Shown one piece after another: positions 26,927 through 37,543 of a DNA stretch of 64,000 bases. A model generated the notes under the pieces. The model worked only from the letters and a program-made list of their open reading frames with translations. It was not told where the DNA came from and did not search any database. Every line of letters starts with the position of its first letter. Within the stretch, counting starts at the first letter, position 1. Made by a program: the position numbers and the translations under genes. Origin of the DNA: Fidelibacterota bacterium (GTDB taxonomy: Bacteria; Pseudomonadota; Alphaproteobacteria; Rhodospirillales; Rhodospirillaceae); NCBI GenBank assembly GCA_947476065.1, contig CANJPG010000001.1, forward strand, positions 1 to 64,000. Direction: 5' to 3'.

Positions 26927-28105
26927 ATGGCGGGCGATTTTTCACAGGTGGGTATTGGCTGGGCGGTCGGCATGGCCACGGGCTGGGGCACATATGGCTC
27001 AAGCCTTGCGGTCGAACTGGCGCGGCAAGGCATCGAGCCCGCGATGTTCATCGTCGATCCCGAGATGCGCCTGCCGCAGGCCAACATCGATCTGCTAAGG
27101 CCCGCGATCCTCAAGATCAACAGCTGGCGCGAGGCAGCTTCTCGCGGCGGACTTGTGCTCGACTTTCCCATGCTGATAGCGCTCGGCAACGGTCTGGAAT
27201 TCGCCGATTACCTGGGCGGAACGCGGGGGCGGCCCCATGTCGGTGTGCCCTTCTTCGAAAGTGCGGTCATCCCGCCCAAAAACCTCGCCGATGCCAAAAG
27301 CCGCTTCGATCTGATTGTCGCCGGCTCCACCTGGAATGCCGATGTCATGGCCCAACACGGCGTCGCCAACGTGCGCACGTGTTTGCAGGGCGTCGATCTT
27401 GACCTGTTTCGCCCGGGTCCCAAGAAGGGCCGCTTCGGCGATCGCTTCACCATCTTCTCCGGCGGCAAGCTCGAGTACCGCAAGGGCCAGGACCTGGTGG
27501 TCGCCGCCTTCAAGCGCTTCCACAAAAGCCATAGCGACGCCTTGCTCGTCACCGCCTGGCACAATCCGTGGCCGCAGCTGGCCAAGGGCTTTGCGAATTC
27601 GCACCATGTCTCACTGGTGCCCGGGATCAAGCCCGATGGCTCGCTTGATATCGGCGGCTGGCTGCGGCTGAACGGCCTGCCGCCGACGTCTTTCCACGAT
27701 CTCGGCAAGCTCGCCAACGCCGAGACCCCGCCGGTCCTGCGCGAGATGGACCTGGCCGTGTTCCCCAACCGCTGTGAAGGCGGCACCAATCTGGTGGCCA
27801 TGGAATGCATGGCGAGTGGCATCCCCGTGGTCCTGTCGCGCAACACCGGCCACTTCGATCTGATCAAACCCGACAACTGTTACAGCCTCGACGTGCAGAT
27901 CCCCATGGGCGAGGTGCTCAAGCGCCCCGACATGGACGGCTGGGGCGAGACATCCGTGGATGAGCTGGTCGCCAAGATGGAGCAGGCCTACACCGACCGC
28001 GCCGATGCCGCCCGCCGCGGCGCAGCAGGGGCCGCCTTTATGAAGGATTGGGGCTGGCCGGCCCAGGTCGCACGGCTGGTGGCGACGCTCAGGGAATTCA
28101 GCTAA
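26927..28105 (+). CDS. GT-B fold glycosyltransferase (GT4-like)
   Basis: A 392-residue soluble glycosyltransferase. The N-terminal half has a glycine-rich segment (GWGTYGSSLAVELARQGIEP); the C-terminal half has the nucleotide-sugar site with FSGGKLEYRKGQDL and the GT4-type E-x7-E region (RCEGGTNLVAMECMASGIPVV). Acceptor and sugar unknown. The small gene at 28137 follows at 31 bp on the same strand. The nearby envelope glycan trio is on the other strand and is probably a separate unit. Confidence 0.85.
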   Translation: MAGDFSQVGIGWAVGMATGWGTYGSSLAVELARQGIEPAMFIVDPEMRLPQANIDLLRPAILKINSWREAASRGGLVLDFPMLIALGNGLEFADYLGGTRGRPHVGVPFFESAVIPPKNLADAKSRFDLIVAGSTWNADVMAQHGVANVRTCLQGVDLDLFRPGPKKGRFGDRFTIFSGGKLEYRKGQDLVVAAFKRFHKSHSDALLVTAWHNPWPQLAKGFANSHHVSLVPGIKPDGSLDIGGWLRLNGLPPTSFHDLGKLANAETPPVLREMDLAVFPNRCEGGTNLVAMECMASGIPVVLSRNTGHFDLIKPDNCYSLDVQIPMGEVLKRPDMDGWGETSVDELVAKMEQAYTDRADAARRGAAGAAFMKDWGWPAQVARLVATLREFS

Positions 28106-28136
28106 CGTCACCGCACCACACAACACGGGGGACCCC

Positions 28137-28400
28137 ATGACGCATTTTCTCGTCACCGACGACAAGCCCGATGGTTATCGTCTCGAAGACATCCTGATGC
28201 TTATTCGCAAAGACATGCTCACGCGGGCGACCAAAATCGCCGACGACCGCCGTCCCGAGGCGCTGCATGTCATGCAGAACAATATGCAGATCCTGCAGCT
28301 GATCAGCGAAGCCATCGCGCTGGCCGAGGATTCGACCAAAGTGCTGGATAAGGCCTTCGGTCACGTCAAAGGCGGACCGCCGCGCATTGGCAACACTTAA
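28137..28400 (+). CDS. Small conserved-looking protein of unknown function
   Basis: An 87-residue soluble, helical protein preceded by a strong GGGGGA ribosome-binding site. Acidic/hydrophobic alternation (ILQLISEAIALAEDSTKVLDKAF) suggests an amphipathic helix pair. No signal peptide, membrane segment or Cys motif. It follows the glycosyltransferase gene closely and may be cotranscribed; I do not recognise a family. Confidence 0.65.
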   Translation: MTHFLVTDDKPDGYRLEDILMLIRKDMLTRATKIADDRRPEALHVMQNNMQILQLISEAIALAEDSTKVLDKAFGHVKGGPPRIGNT

Positions 28401-28411
28401 GGCCGGCGCCC

Positions 28412-30061
28412 CTAGGGATGTCGTAAATCGCGCACGTAGCCGATGACGACGCCCAGGCGCTTGATCTCGACGACGATCTTTCCCGGCTTTTCGTAGCCTT
28501 CGCAGGGCACGCCGGTCATGCCCATATAGAAGTCGGCTTCCGCCAGCACGCCGGTCCACACCGCGCCGTGGGGCAGGAAGTTTTCAGCCGAGGTGCGGTC
28601 GCCGCAGGCGAAAACTTTAGCCGGCACGCCCGTGGTCAATCCGAGGCTGGGGTCCTTGGTGATCACCGCACCCAGCGCCCGGGCCGATTCCGCCAGCGAC
28701 GTGCCCCAGTAATCAAGCTCGAAGCGGTTGGTCGCCCCGGCCACGCCGCCGACGAAGCTGTTGTAGGACACGTACTCGTAGGGATGCAGCCGCGCCATCA
28801 GCACGGTCTGGCGCAGGGCGGCTAGGGCCAGCACGCCCGCGAGGATCAGGCCGGCGGTGCGGTGTTTGCCCTCCACAACGCTCAGCAGGCGGTCAAGTCC
28901 GATGGCGCCCAGGATCACCAGGGGTGGCACTACAAACAGGAAGTGACGCAGGCCGTTATAGATCGTCGGATCGAACAGCACGTAGCCGACGATCGGAGCG
29001 GTCCCAGCCGCAACGACAAATAGATACTGTTGTGCACGTGGCTCGGCAAACAGCGTCAGGATGCGCCGGCGCCAGACTATCACGGCCGATATGGACGCTG
29101 CGGCCAACCCCAGCAGAATATACTCGGGCAGCTGCAGCACGATCAGGCCCGGCAAATAGCTGTGCGGCATATGGTCGGCGCGGATCAGTTCGCCGTTCCA
29201 CAGCACCAGGGGATAGAAGGCGAAGTGGGCGAAAGAGCGCAAGGCCGCGACGAGGTTCAAAGGCTCCTGCACCGACCAGGGCCAGAAGAAGGCCATCACC
29301 ACGAAGGCGATCAGCACGATGACACCCACGGCAAGCGCGCTGGCCTTCATGCGTGCGGCTTGCGCCTGCCACGGCTCGCCCATGATCATGCGGCTGCCGG
29401 CGGCGATGGCGAGCACCGCGACGAAATAGTCGATGTAGACCACGCCGATGACGCGCGTGCCGACGGTCAGGCCCAAACTCACGCCGAAGCCGACGACGGT
29501 TTTCCACGTCGGGCGGCCCGGCTCCATCAGGCGGCAGGCGAAATAGGTCGTCCAGATTGCGAACCAGGCCAGCGGGCTGTCTTTGGGATTGATGAAGCCG
29601 TGGCCGTACAGCAGAGGCGTCGTCGCCAGGCAGATCAGCGCGATAAGCCCCGCGCGTTCGCCGGCCAGAAGCCGCGCGAGTTTCCAGCCGCCCACCAGGC
29701 CCGCAAGGAAGATCATGCCGCCCAGCAAATGGCGGGTAGCGTACTCCCCAAACGGCGACACCAGATTGAGTATGGCGGCGAGCATGTCGAAGAAGCCGCC
29801 ATACAGGAACAGGTTGACGAACTCGAAGGCCGCTTCGTCCTCGAGGCCGCTGGTGTAGTAATCTAGCAGCTTGAGGCCGTAGGTGTTCTGCAGCCACTCG
29901 TCCCAGGAAATGCCGTAGTCGCCGAAGGTCAGCAGGATGACGGCGGCCAGCACGGCAAAAATGGCATAAGCCGCGGCCCGGGGCCAAGTGGTGACGGCGA
30001 CAGGCGTCGAGAGCGCCGAAGCGGCGATAGGGTCGCGCACAATAATCGAAGCCTGACTCAT
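28412..30061 (-). CDS. GT-C (PMT/ArnT-like) membrane glycosyltransferase
   Basis: A 549-residue polytopic protein with ~10-12 transmembrane segments. The start at 30061 is chosen because it lies 22 bp after the upstream gene. The first periplasmic loop has the acidic pair expected of polyprenyl-phosphate-sugar transferases (ISWDEWLQ), and HGFINPKDSPLAWF recalls PMT_2/GT39 members. A soluble C-terminal portion ends near 549. It should move a sugar from an undecaprenyl carrier to an envelope acceptor in the periplasm. Third gene of a GT2-deacetylase-GT-C operon; by analogy with FlmK or ArnT the acceptor may be lipid A, but another glycan is possible. Confidence 0.8.
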   Translation of the reverse strand: MSQASIIVRDPIAASALSTPVAVTTWPRAAAYAIFAVLAAVILLTFGDYGISWDEWLQNTYGLKLLDYYTSGLEDEAAFEFVNLFLYGGFFDMLAAILNLVSPFGEYATRHLLGGMIFLAGLVGGWKLARLLAGERAGLIALICLATTPLLYGHGFINPKDSPLAWFAIWTTYFACRLMEPGRPTWKTVVGFGVSLGLTVGTRVIGVVYIDYFVAVLAIAAGSRMIMGEPWQAQAARMKASALAVGVIVLIAFVVMAFFWPWSVQEPLNLVAALRSFAHFAFYPLVLWNGELIRADHMPHSYLPGLIVLQLPEYILLGLAAASISAVIVWRRRILTLFAEPRAQQYLFVVAAGTAPIVGYVLFDPTIYNGLRHFLFVVPPLVILGAIGLDRLLSVVEGKHRTAGLILAGVLALAALRQTVLMARLHPYEYVSYNSFVGGVAGATNRFELDYWGTSLAESARALGAVITKDPSLGLTTGVPAKVFACGDRTSAENFLPHGAVWTGVLAEADFYMGMTGVPCEGYEKPGKIVVEIKRLGVVIGYVRDLRHP

Positions 30062-30083
30062 GACTGGCGTCTCAACGCTGCGT

Positions 30084-30920
30084 TCATGACAAAGTCTCGG
30101 CAAATCGGCCGATGCGCAAGTGCCGCCGTGCAAGGCTGGCCAGAAAAGCGTCGCTTTTCAGGTAGGCGTATTCCCCCGCCCGCAGTGCAGCATGTTCGGC
30201 CACGTCGTTGGCCCCGCCGGGGTGGCACAGGATCAGGTGGCGCGGCGTGACCCCTTCGATGAAATGTTCGAACAATGTCCCATAGGCCGGCGCGCTGGGT
30301 GTGAAGTCATATACCCCGCTGAAACTCGCGTTCATGGGGGATGCGTGCGCCGCGCCTCTGAAGCCTTTGCCGAGGGCCGACAGGAATGCCGCCTTAGGCA
30401 CCGACACACCCCGTTTCGCAATGGCCGACAGGGTGTCGCTGATATTGCGCACCCAGGGGCGCGGGGCCATCTCGTCGGCCAGTTTCAGGACCAGTCCGCG
30501 AATGCCGGGCAACACATGGGTATGCAGATGGCCGTCGATGTGGTGGGGCGCAAAGCCCATGACCGCCTGAAAGGCCGCCGCCTGGGCGCGGATTTCGGCT
30601 TCGATCTCATCCAGGGCCAGCTGACCCAGGTAGCTCTTGATGATCAGCGTGCCGATGCTGGGCAGCTTGCCCCCGGGTGCCGTGCGCGGCATGGCCGTCA
30701 GCGGGGCCTCGTCCACCAGCGTCACATGCAGGCCGATATCCACCTTGCCGGCGACAGCGCTCAGCCACGGACCATGCTCGGGCCAATGCGGGGAGGCGGT
30801 CATGCAGCTGAGGGCGGAGATCCGGCCACTCGCGGCCAGATCGAGGATGGCGCGGCTGATGGGTGCCGTATGGGCATAGTCGTCGGCGCACAGGACGATC
30901 GGCTGCAGCGCCTGAGTCAT
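30084..30920 (-). CDS. ChbG/YdjC-family deacetylase
   Basis: A 278-residue protein of the YdjC/ChbG/HpnK family. The metal-site motifs are CADDYAHTAPI (Asp pair), HIDGHLHTHVLPG (His pair) and LILCHPGGAND. Start at 30920 (ATG 10 bp after the upstream stop); a frame-consistent ATG at 30971 would overlap the upstream gene. ChbG deacetylates chitooligosaccharides, HpnK acts in hopanoid biosynthesis and NaxD removes acetyl from undecaprenyl-phosphate-N-acetylgalactosamine. Placement between a GT2 polyprenyl-phosphate glycosyltransferase and a GT-C transferase fits the NaxD role best; no hopanoid genes are nearby. Confidence 0.82.
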   Translation of the reverse strand: MTQALQPIVLCADDYAHTAPISRAILDLAASGRISALSCMTASPHWPEHGPWLSAVAGKVDIGLHVTLVDEAPLTAMPRTAPGGKLPSIGTLIIKSYLGQLALDEIEAEIRAQAAAFQAVMGFAPHHIDGHLHTHVLPGIRGLVLKLADEMAPRPWVRNISDTLSAIAKRGVSVPKAAFLSALGKGFRGAAHASPMNASFSGVYDFTPSAPAYGTLFEHFIEGVTPRHLILCHPGGANDVAEHAALRAGEYAYLKSDAFLASLARRHLRIGRFAETLS

Positions 30921-30930
30921 GGCCGCTATC

Positions 30931-31941
30931 TCACACCGGGTCTTTGATTCGGCCGCGTGCCGGATCGTCAATCAGCAGGCTCTCGGGCGCCGGCTTGCCG
31001 ATGATTTCGCGTACCAGGTACAAGGGGCGCGCCTTCACTTCGTCGTAGATGCGTCCGAGATAAAGGCCCATCAGGCCCAGCTGCAGCATGGTGAAGCCCG
31101 ACAGTGCCAGCACCGAGACGATCAACGACGCATAGCCGGGCACGTCGATGCCCAGGATCAGGGTGCGGATCAGGTAGTAGCCGCCGAGCGCCAGCGAGGT
31201 CATGGCGACCAGCGCGCCAAGGTACATGGCGATGCGCAAAGGTATGGTGGAGAACGACAGGATGCCGTCGAAGGCCAGGGTGAACAGCCGGCGCGGCGAA
31301 AATGAACTATGGCCGTGTTGGCGTTCGGCGACGTCGAACTCGATGGCCTTGTTCTTGAAGCCCACCCAGGCGTAAATGCCCTTCATGAAGCGGGCGCGTT
31401 CGCGCATCCGGCGGATGGCATCGACCACTTTGCGGTCCATCAGGCGGAAGTCGCCGGCGTCGGGCGTGATCGGCGTATCGGAGACGGTATTGAAGACGCG
31501 GTAGAAGGCCCGCGAGAAGGCTTTGCGCAAAGTGCCGTCGGCTGCGCGGTTGCTGCGCACGCCATAGACGATGTCGAACCCCGCCCGCCATTCGGCCAGG
31601 AAGCGCGGAATGACCTCGGGCGGATGCTGCAAATCGCCGTCCATGAGGATGACCGCATTGCCCTCGGCGATATCCAGGCCGGCCGCGATGGCGATCTCCT
31701 TGCCGAAGTTGCGCGAGAAGCTGACCAGGGTTAGGGCCGGGTAGGTGGCCCGCCAGGCGATCAGGCGGTCCCAGGTATCGTCCTTGCTGCCGTCGTCCAC
31801 GCAGATGACTTCGGCCTTCAGGCTCTCCCGGTGCAAAAGGCCGAACAGCGCCGGAATCAGCGCATCCACCGACGCCCCTTCGTTATAGACGGGGATGACG
31901 ATGGAGATCAGCGTCGGTTCGCGCGGGTCGCGGGACATCAT
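30931..31941 (-). CDS. GT2 polyprenyl-phosphate glycosyltransferase (ArnC/GtrB/FlmF-like)
   Basis: A 336-residue family 2 enzyme: GT-A domain (SIVIPVYNEGASVD, VDDGSKDDTW, DGDLQHPPEVIP with the DxD-type metal site) followed by two C-terminal transmembrane helices (~232-255 and ~268-292). This is the layout of enzymes that load one sugar onto undecaprenyl phosphate on the cytoplasmic side. First gene of the three-gene operon with the deacetylase and the GT-C transferase. Confidence 0.87.
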   Translation of the reverse strand: MMSRDPREPTLISIVIPVYNEGASVDALIPALFGLLHRESLKAEVICVDDGSKDDTWDRLIAWRATYPALTLVSFSRNFGKEIAIAAGLDIAEGNAVILMDGDLQHPPEVIPRFLAEWRAGFDIVYGVRSNRAADGTLRKAFSRAFYRVFNTVSDTPITPDAGDFRLMDRKVVDAIRRMRERARFMKGIYAWVGFKNKAIEFDVAERQHGHSSFSPRRLFTLAFDGILSFSTIPLRIAMYLGALVAMTSLALGGYYLIRTLILGIDVPGYASLIVSVLALSGFTMLQLGLMGLYLGRIYDEVKARPLYLVREIIGKPAPESLLIDDPARGRIKDPV

Positions 31942-32120
31942 GGCAATTTAAACGCTTGTTCGGTGACTGAAATCTGGCTTAAGCGGGCCTTTACGGCCAG
32001 TGACAAAACACCCAGAAATACCCCGGTCCGTGGCCGTTACAGATTGTCCTGGCCGGGTGCATCGGGTAAAAGCCCGGCATCAGATTTATTCACCTATTAC
32101 TATAGAAAGACGCGCGGATT

Positions 32121-33800
<1,680 letters not shown>

Positions 33801-33846
33801 CACCGCCATCGTCATCCGGGAGACAAGCCCCAGGATGACGGCGGTG
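33801..33846. terminator. Bidirectional terminator after ettA
   Basis: Inverted arms CACCGCC-AT-CGTCATCC and GGATGACG-GCGGTG with a short internal GGG/CCC extension form a strong hairpin followed by TTTT on the plus strand. It lies between the convergent ettA and alpha/beta hydrolase genes. Confidence 0.75.
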
Positions 33847-33848
33847 TT

Positions 33849-34550
33849 TTACCCGCTAATCCACTCGACCAGCGCGCGATTGACGGCTTCGGGCTGTTCG
33901 AGCGTTGATTCGTGGCCGCACTCGGGCACCTTCACCAGTCTGGCGCCGGGAATTGCCGCCGCCATTTCTTCCGAGCGTTCGGGCGGGATCAGCTTGTCGT
34001 CTTCGCCTACCAGCACCAGCGTCGGCACCTTGATGGCCGCCAGATCGGCGCGGCTGTCGATGCGGGCGATCACCGCTTCGGTCTGGCGTACAAATTCTTC
34101 GATCCCCAGTGTGGCGCCCATGCGGCGGTTGACGGCGCGCAGGGCCGGATCGTCCAGGTGCTTCGGATGCACGATCATCGCCATGGTCTGGGACAGCATG
34201 GCCGCGAAATCGTTGGTGCTGGCGTAGGCCATCATGGCGCGGCGCTGGGCGATGGTCTCGGGTGTGTCGGCTCCCGCCTGGGTGCTGAGCAGGGCCAGCT
34301 TGATCACACGTTCGGGCGCTTGACGCATGATCTCAAGACAGATGTAACCGCCCATGGACAGCCCGCCTAAGGCAAAGCGCGGCGGGGCAGTAGCCAGAAT
34401 GGAGGCCGCCATTTCAGCGATGGTGGCGCCCGCGAGCGTCGAGGCAACAGTGACCGGCCCATAGGGCCACAGGGCCGCGACCTGGGGGGTTAAGATCTCC
34501 GCCGTGGACATCAGCCCGGGGATCAGAACGATGGGAGTCATGCAAAGCAT
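33849..34550 (-). CDS. Alpha/beta hydrolase
   Basis: A 233-residue serine hydrolase. The nucleophile elbow is GLSMGG (FALGGLSMGGYICLEI); the acid residue is probably in LVGEDDKLIPP and the His in PECGHESTLEQPEAV. No signal peptide. The family (peroxidase/esterase-like, MhpC-like) is too broad to name a substrate. It stands alone between a terminator and the 416-bp intergenic repeat region. Confidence 0.85.
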   Translation of the reverse strand: MLCMTPIVLIPGLMSTAEILTPQVAALWPYGPVTVASTLAGATIAEMAASILATAPPRFALGGLSMGGYICLEIMRQAPERVIKLALLSTQAGADTPETIAQRRAMMAYASTNDFAAMLSQTMAMIVHPKHLDDPALRAVNRRMGATLGIEEFVRQTEAVIARIDSRADLAAIKVPTLVLVGEDDKLIPPERSEEMAAAIPGARLVKVPECGHESTLEQPEAVNRALVEWISG

Positions 34551-34597
34551 CCACTCGTGAAGGCCAAAAAATGTTCAGGGTGCTTTTGCCGGCCAAT

Positions 34598-34640
34598 GTC
34601 ATCCCAGCATCCCATACCCTAGGAAATGGGATGCTGGGAC
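34598..34640 (+). repeat. Palindromic intergenic repeat, copy 1
   Basis: Arms TCCCAGCATCCCAT (34602-34615) and ATGGGATGCTGGGA (34626-34639) pair perfectly around a loop with CCTAGG. Its reverse complement nearly equals copy 2. Confidence 0.85.
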
Positions 34641-34870
34641 GGCCCCTGAGCGGCCTGACTCTCTCAAACCTCGCGGCATGAGACAGCAAGAAAGTCATTC
34701 ACAAATGTGTTTTTGAGGCAGGCCGAAAGGTATGCGCAAGGAGGGGTGATTTAGAAATGACGAGGCCCTCTCTTCCTTCACGGACGACAGTTCAAGGGCC
34801 GCGAATAAATTTAGCTATGGATTATTGGCGGCTCGATGCAAGCCGTTTCCGCGTGCTTACTCGGTCGCCC

Positions 34871-34915
34871 GTCATCCCAGCATCCCATTTCCTAGGGTGT
34901 GGGATGTTGGGATGA
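34871..34915 (-). repeat. Palindromic intergenic repeat, copy 2 (inverted)
   Basis: Arms CATCCCAGCATCCCA (34873-34887) and TGGGATGTTGGGATG (34900-34914) form a 15-bp stem with one wobble pair, again with CCTAGG in the loop. Orientation is opposite to copy 1, as for paired REP-like elements. Confidence 0.85.
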
Positions 34916-34966
34916 AGTAGCGCTGTCCCGGCCCCAGGCCTTAGGACCTGGGACATCGGCTGGGAT

Positions 34967-35605
34967 TTACGCCCCTTGTTGGGCCTTCAGGTCGGCCACC
35001 TGTTTTTCCATCTGGGCCAGAAGGCCGGCGAAGCTGCCGGTCTGGCTGATGACGGTGGAATAGTCCTGGCGGTAGGTGATCGCCATGCTGACGCCCTCGA
35101 TGACGATGTCGAGCACCTTGAAACCTTCGGGGCGTTTGCGCAGGCGCCAGTCGACGCCGAAATGACTGCTGTTGTTGCCGACGATGGTCGACTTCACCAG
35201 GGTGCCGTCCTTGCCGTCGGCCTGCTGGCCTTGGATCATCAGGGACTGGCCGTTGTATTCCGAAAAACGGCGCGACCAGGTGTAGACGATCACGTCTTCG
35301 AACAGCTTCGTGAACTTGGCCTGTTCCTCGGGCGTCGCGGCGGCCCAGTAACGGGTCAGTACAAAGCGGCCGATGCCGGGCAGGTCGAAGTAGGTCTTGA
35401 ACATGTCGCGGAAGCGCTGCTGCTTCTCGGTGTTGGCGATCGGCGCCGAGAGGATGTCGGTGATGCCCTTGCGCGTGAAGTCGCCGACGAAGGCGGCGGC
35501 GTCGGGCTGCGCCTGGGCCATGACCGCGCTGAGCGGTGCGGCAACGCTCAACAGCGCGATGGCGGAAACACCGGAGGCAAAGGCGCGGCGGGAAAGTGTC
35601 GGCAT
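34967..35605 (-). CDS. mlaC: MlaC-like phospholipid-binding periplasmic protein
   Basis: A 212-residue exported protein (signal with twin Arg: LSRRAFASGVSAIALLSVA, cleavage near MAQA-QP). The MlaC/Tgt2 fold is shown by DIL, the GRFVLTRYWAAATPEEQAKF segment, and SRRFSEYNGQ and DIVIEGVSMAITYRQDY, which line the lipid pocket. It carries phospholipid between the outer-membrane MlaA complex and the inner-membrane MlaFEDB transporter. It lies 100 bp after mlaA on the same strand; mlaFED genes are not in the window. Confidence 0.9.
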   Translation of the reverse strand: MPTLSRRAFASGVSAIALLSVAAPLSAVMAQAQPDAAAFVGDFTRKGITDILSAPIANTEKQQRFRDMFKTYFDLPGIGRFVLTRYWAAATPEEQAKFTKLFEDVIVYTWSRRFSEYNGQSLMIQGQQADGKDGTLVKSTIVGNNSSHFGVDWRLRKRPEGFKVLDIVIEGVSMAITYRQDYSTVISQTGSFAGLLAQMEKQVADLKAQQGA

Positions 35606-35705
35606 GGCGAACCTTGCAAAAGTGAAGTGGCGGGCGGCTATATGGAGTTACTCGGTCGCAGCTACAACGTCTTAAGGGGCAATTGTGTCGCTTGTTGGTC
35701 GCGTA

Positions 35706-36488
35706 CTATTGATCGAAGTCTTCCATGGGGCCGGGCGCGCCGTTTCTGATCTCCTTAGCCCGAATCTGTCGATAGGACGAGCGCAGTGCCGCGTAATAGT
35801 CGAGCGATGACTTCTTAAGCTCGTCCAGCGGGTCCATGGTGACGTCTTTGGTGTCGATGTAGGCGCTGCCGAAATAGGCCCATTCCACCCAGTTCATGGC
35901 GCCTGTGCCGCGGCTGTACCAGGCTAGGGGATCGGTGAGGAACGCGTCGATGCCAAAGCCGATGCCGTCGCGGGCGGTGGTGGGGCCCAGCAGCGGCACG
36001 TAAACATAGGGGCCGTCGCCCACGCCCCAAACCGCCAGGGTCTGCCCAAAGTCTTCGTTGTGGTCTTCGATGCCCCACTTCTCGGCAACGTCGAAGAAGC
36101 CGAAGAAACCGACGCCGGTATTCAGCGCCATGCGCCCCAGGGTTTGCCCGGCGCGAGTGATTTCGCCCTGCAGAATGTCGTTGATGAAGGTGATCGGCGA
36201 GCGGATGTTATTTAGGAAATTGTCGATGCCCTTACGGCCTTGCGCGGGTACAACGGCGCGGTAGCCTTTGATGACCGGGCGGATGAGCGCCTTGTCGATA
36301 CCCGCATCCACCTTGAACATCGCGCGGTTCATGGGCTCTAAGGGGTCGTTGTTTTCTTCATAGGCGGCCCGTGCCATGAGGTCGCTGGCCGGCGGTTTGG
36401 TTGCGCAGGCTGAAAGGCTCGCGGCAAAGATGCAAACAAAAGCCAGCCGAAAGACGGCAGACGCGCTAAAAGAGGCTATGATTTTCAC
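35706..36488 (-). CDS. mlaA: MlaA (VacJ) outer-membrane lipoprotein
   Basis: A 260-residue lipoprotein with lipobox LSAC (Cys28) and the MlaA family motifs NDPLEPMNRAMFKVD, FLNNIRSPITFINDILQG, EDFGQTLAVWGVGDGPYVYVPLLGP and DPLAWYSR. MlaA extracts mislocalised phospholipid from the outer leaflet and hands it to MlaC, encoded next. The length is slightly above the usual ~250. Confidence 0.93.
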   Translation of the reverse strand: MKIIASFSASAVFRLAFVCIFAASLSACATKPPASDLMARAAYEENNDPLEPMNRAMFKVDAGIDKALIRPVIKGYRAVVPAQGRKGIDNFLNNIRSPITFINDILQGEITRAGQTLGRMALNTGVGFFGFFDVAEKWGIEDHNEDFGQTLAVWGVGDGPYVYVPLLGPTTARDGIGFGIDAFLTDPLAWYSRGTGAMNWVEWAYFGSAYIDTKDVTMDPLDELKKSSLDYYAALRSSYRQIRAKEIRNGAPGPMEDFDQ

Positions 36489-36635
36489 TGAAATACACCG
36501 GGGACAATGACTGGGGATTAGCTTACAAAGCAGCGGAAATATCCCTATTTTATATCGTGTTACGACGCCTCACCGCAGCGCAGCGTGGGTAACATAAAGC
36601 GGTGTCATAGACTAGTAACGATTGGACGAGGCTGA

Positions 36636-37535
<900 letters not shown>

Positions 37536-37543
37536 GCACACCC

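Larger units (their letters stand above)
34551..34966. other. 416-bp intergenic region carrying an inverted pair of palindromic repeats
   Basis: No convincing gene. Two hairpin elements of the same family (34598-34640 and 34871-34915) lie in opposite orientation about 230 bp apart. The stretch between them is AT-richer than its surroundings and shows nothing recognisable. Confidence 0.75.

Noticed and set aside
30084-30920. HpnK of hopanoid biosynthesis
   Set aside because: Same protein family, but no hopanoid genes are nearby and the flanking genes are polyprenyl-linked glycosyltransferases.
34598-34915. CRISPR repeats or an insertion sequence
   Set aside because: There are only two inverted hairpin copies, with no regular spacers and no transposase gene.
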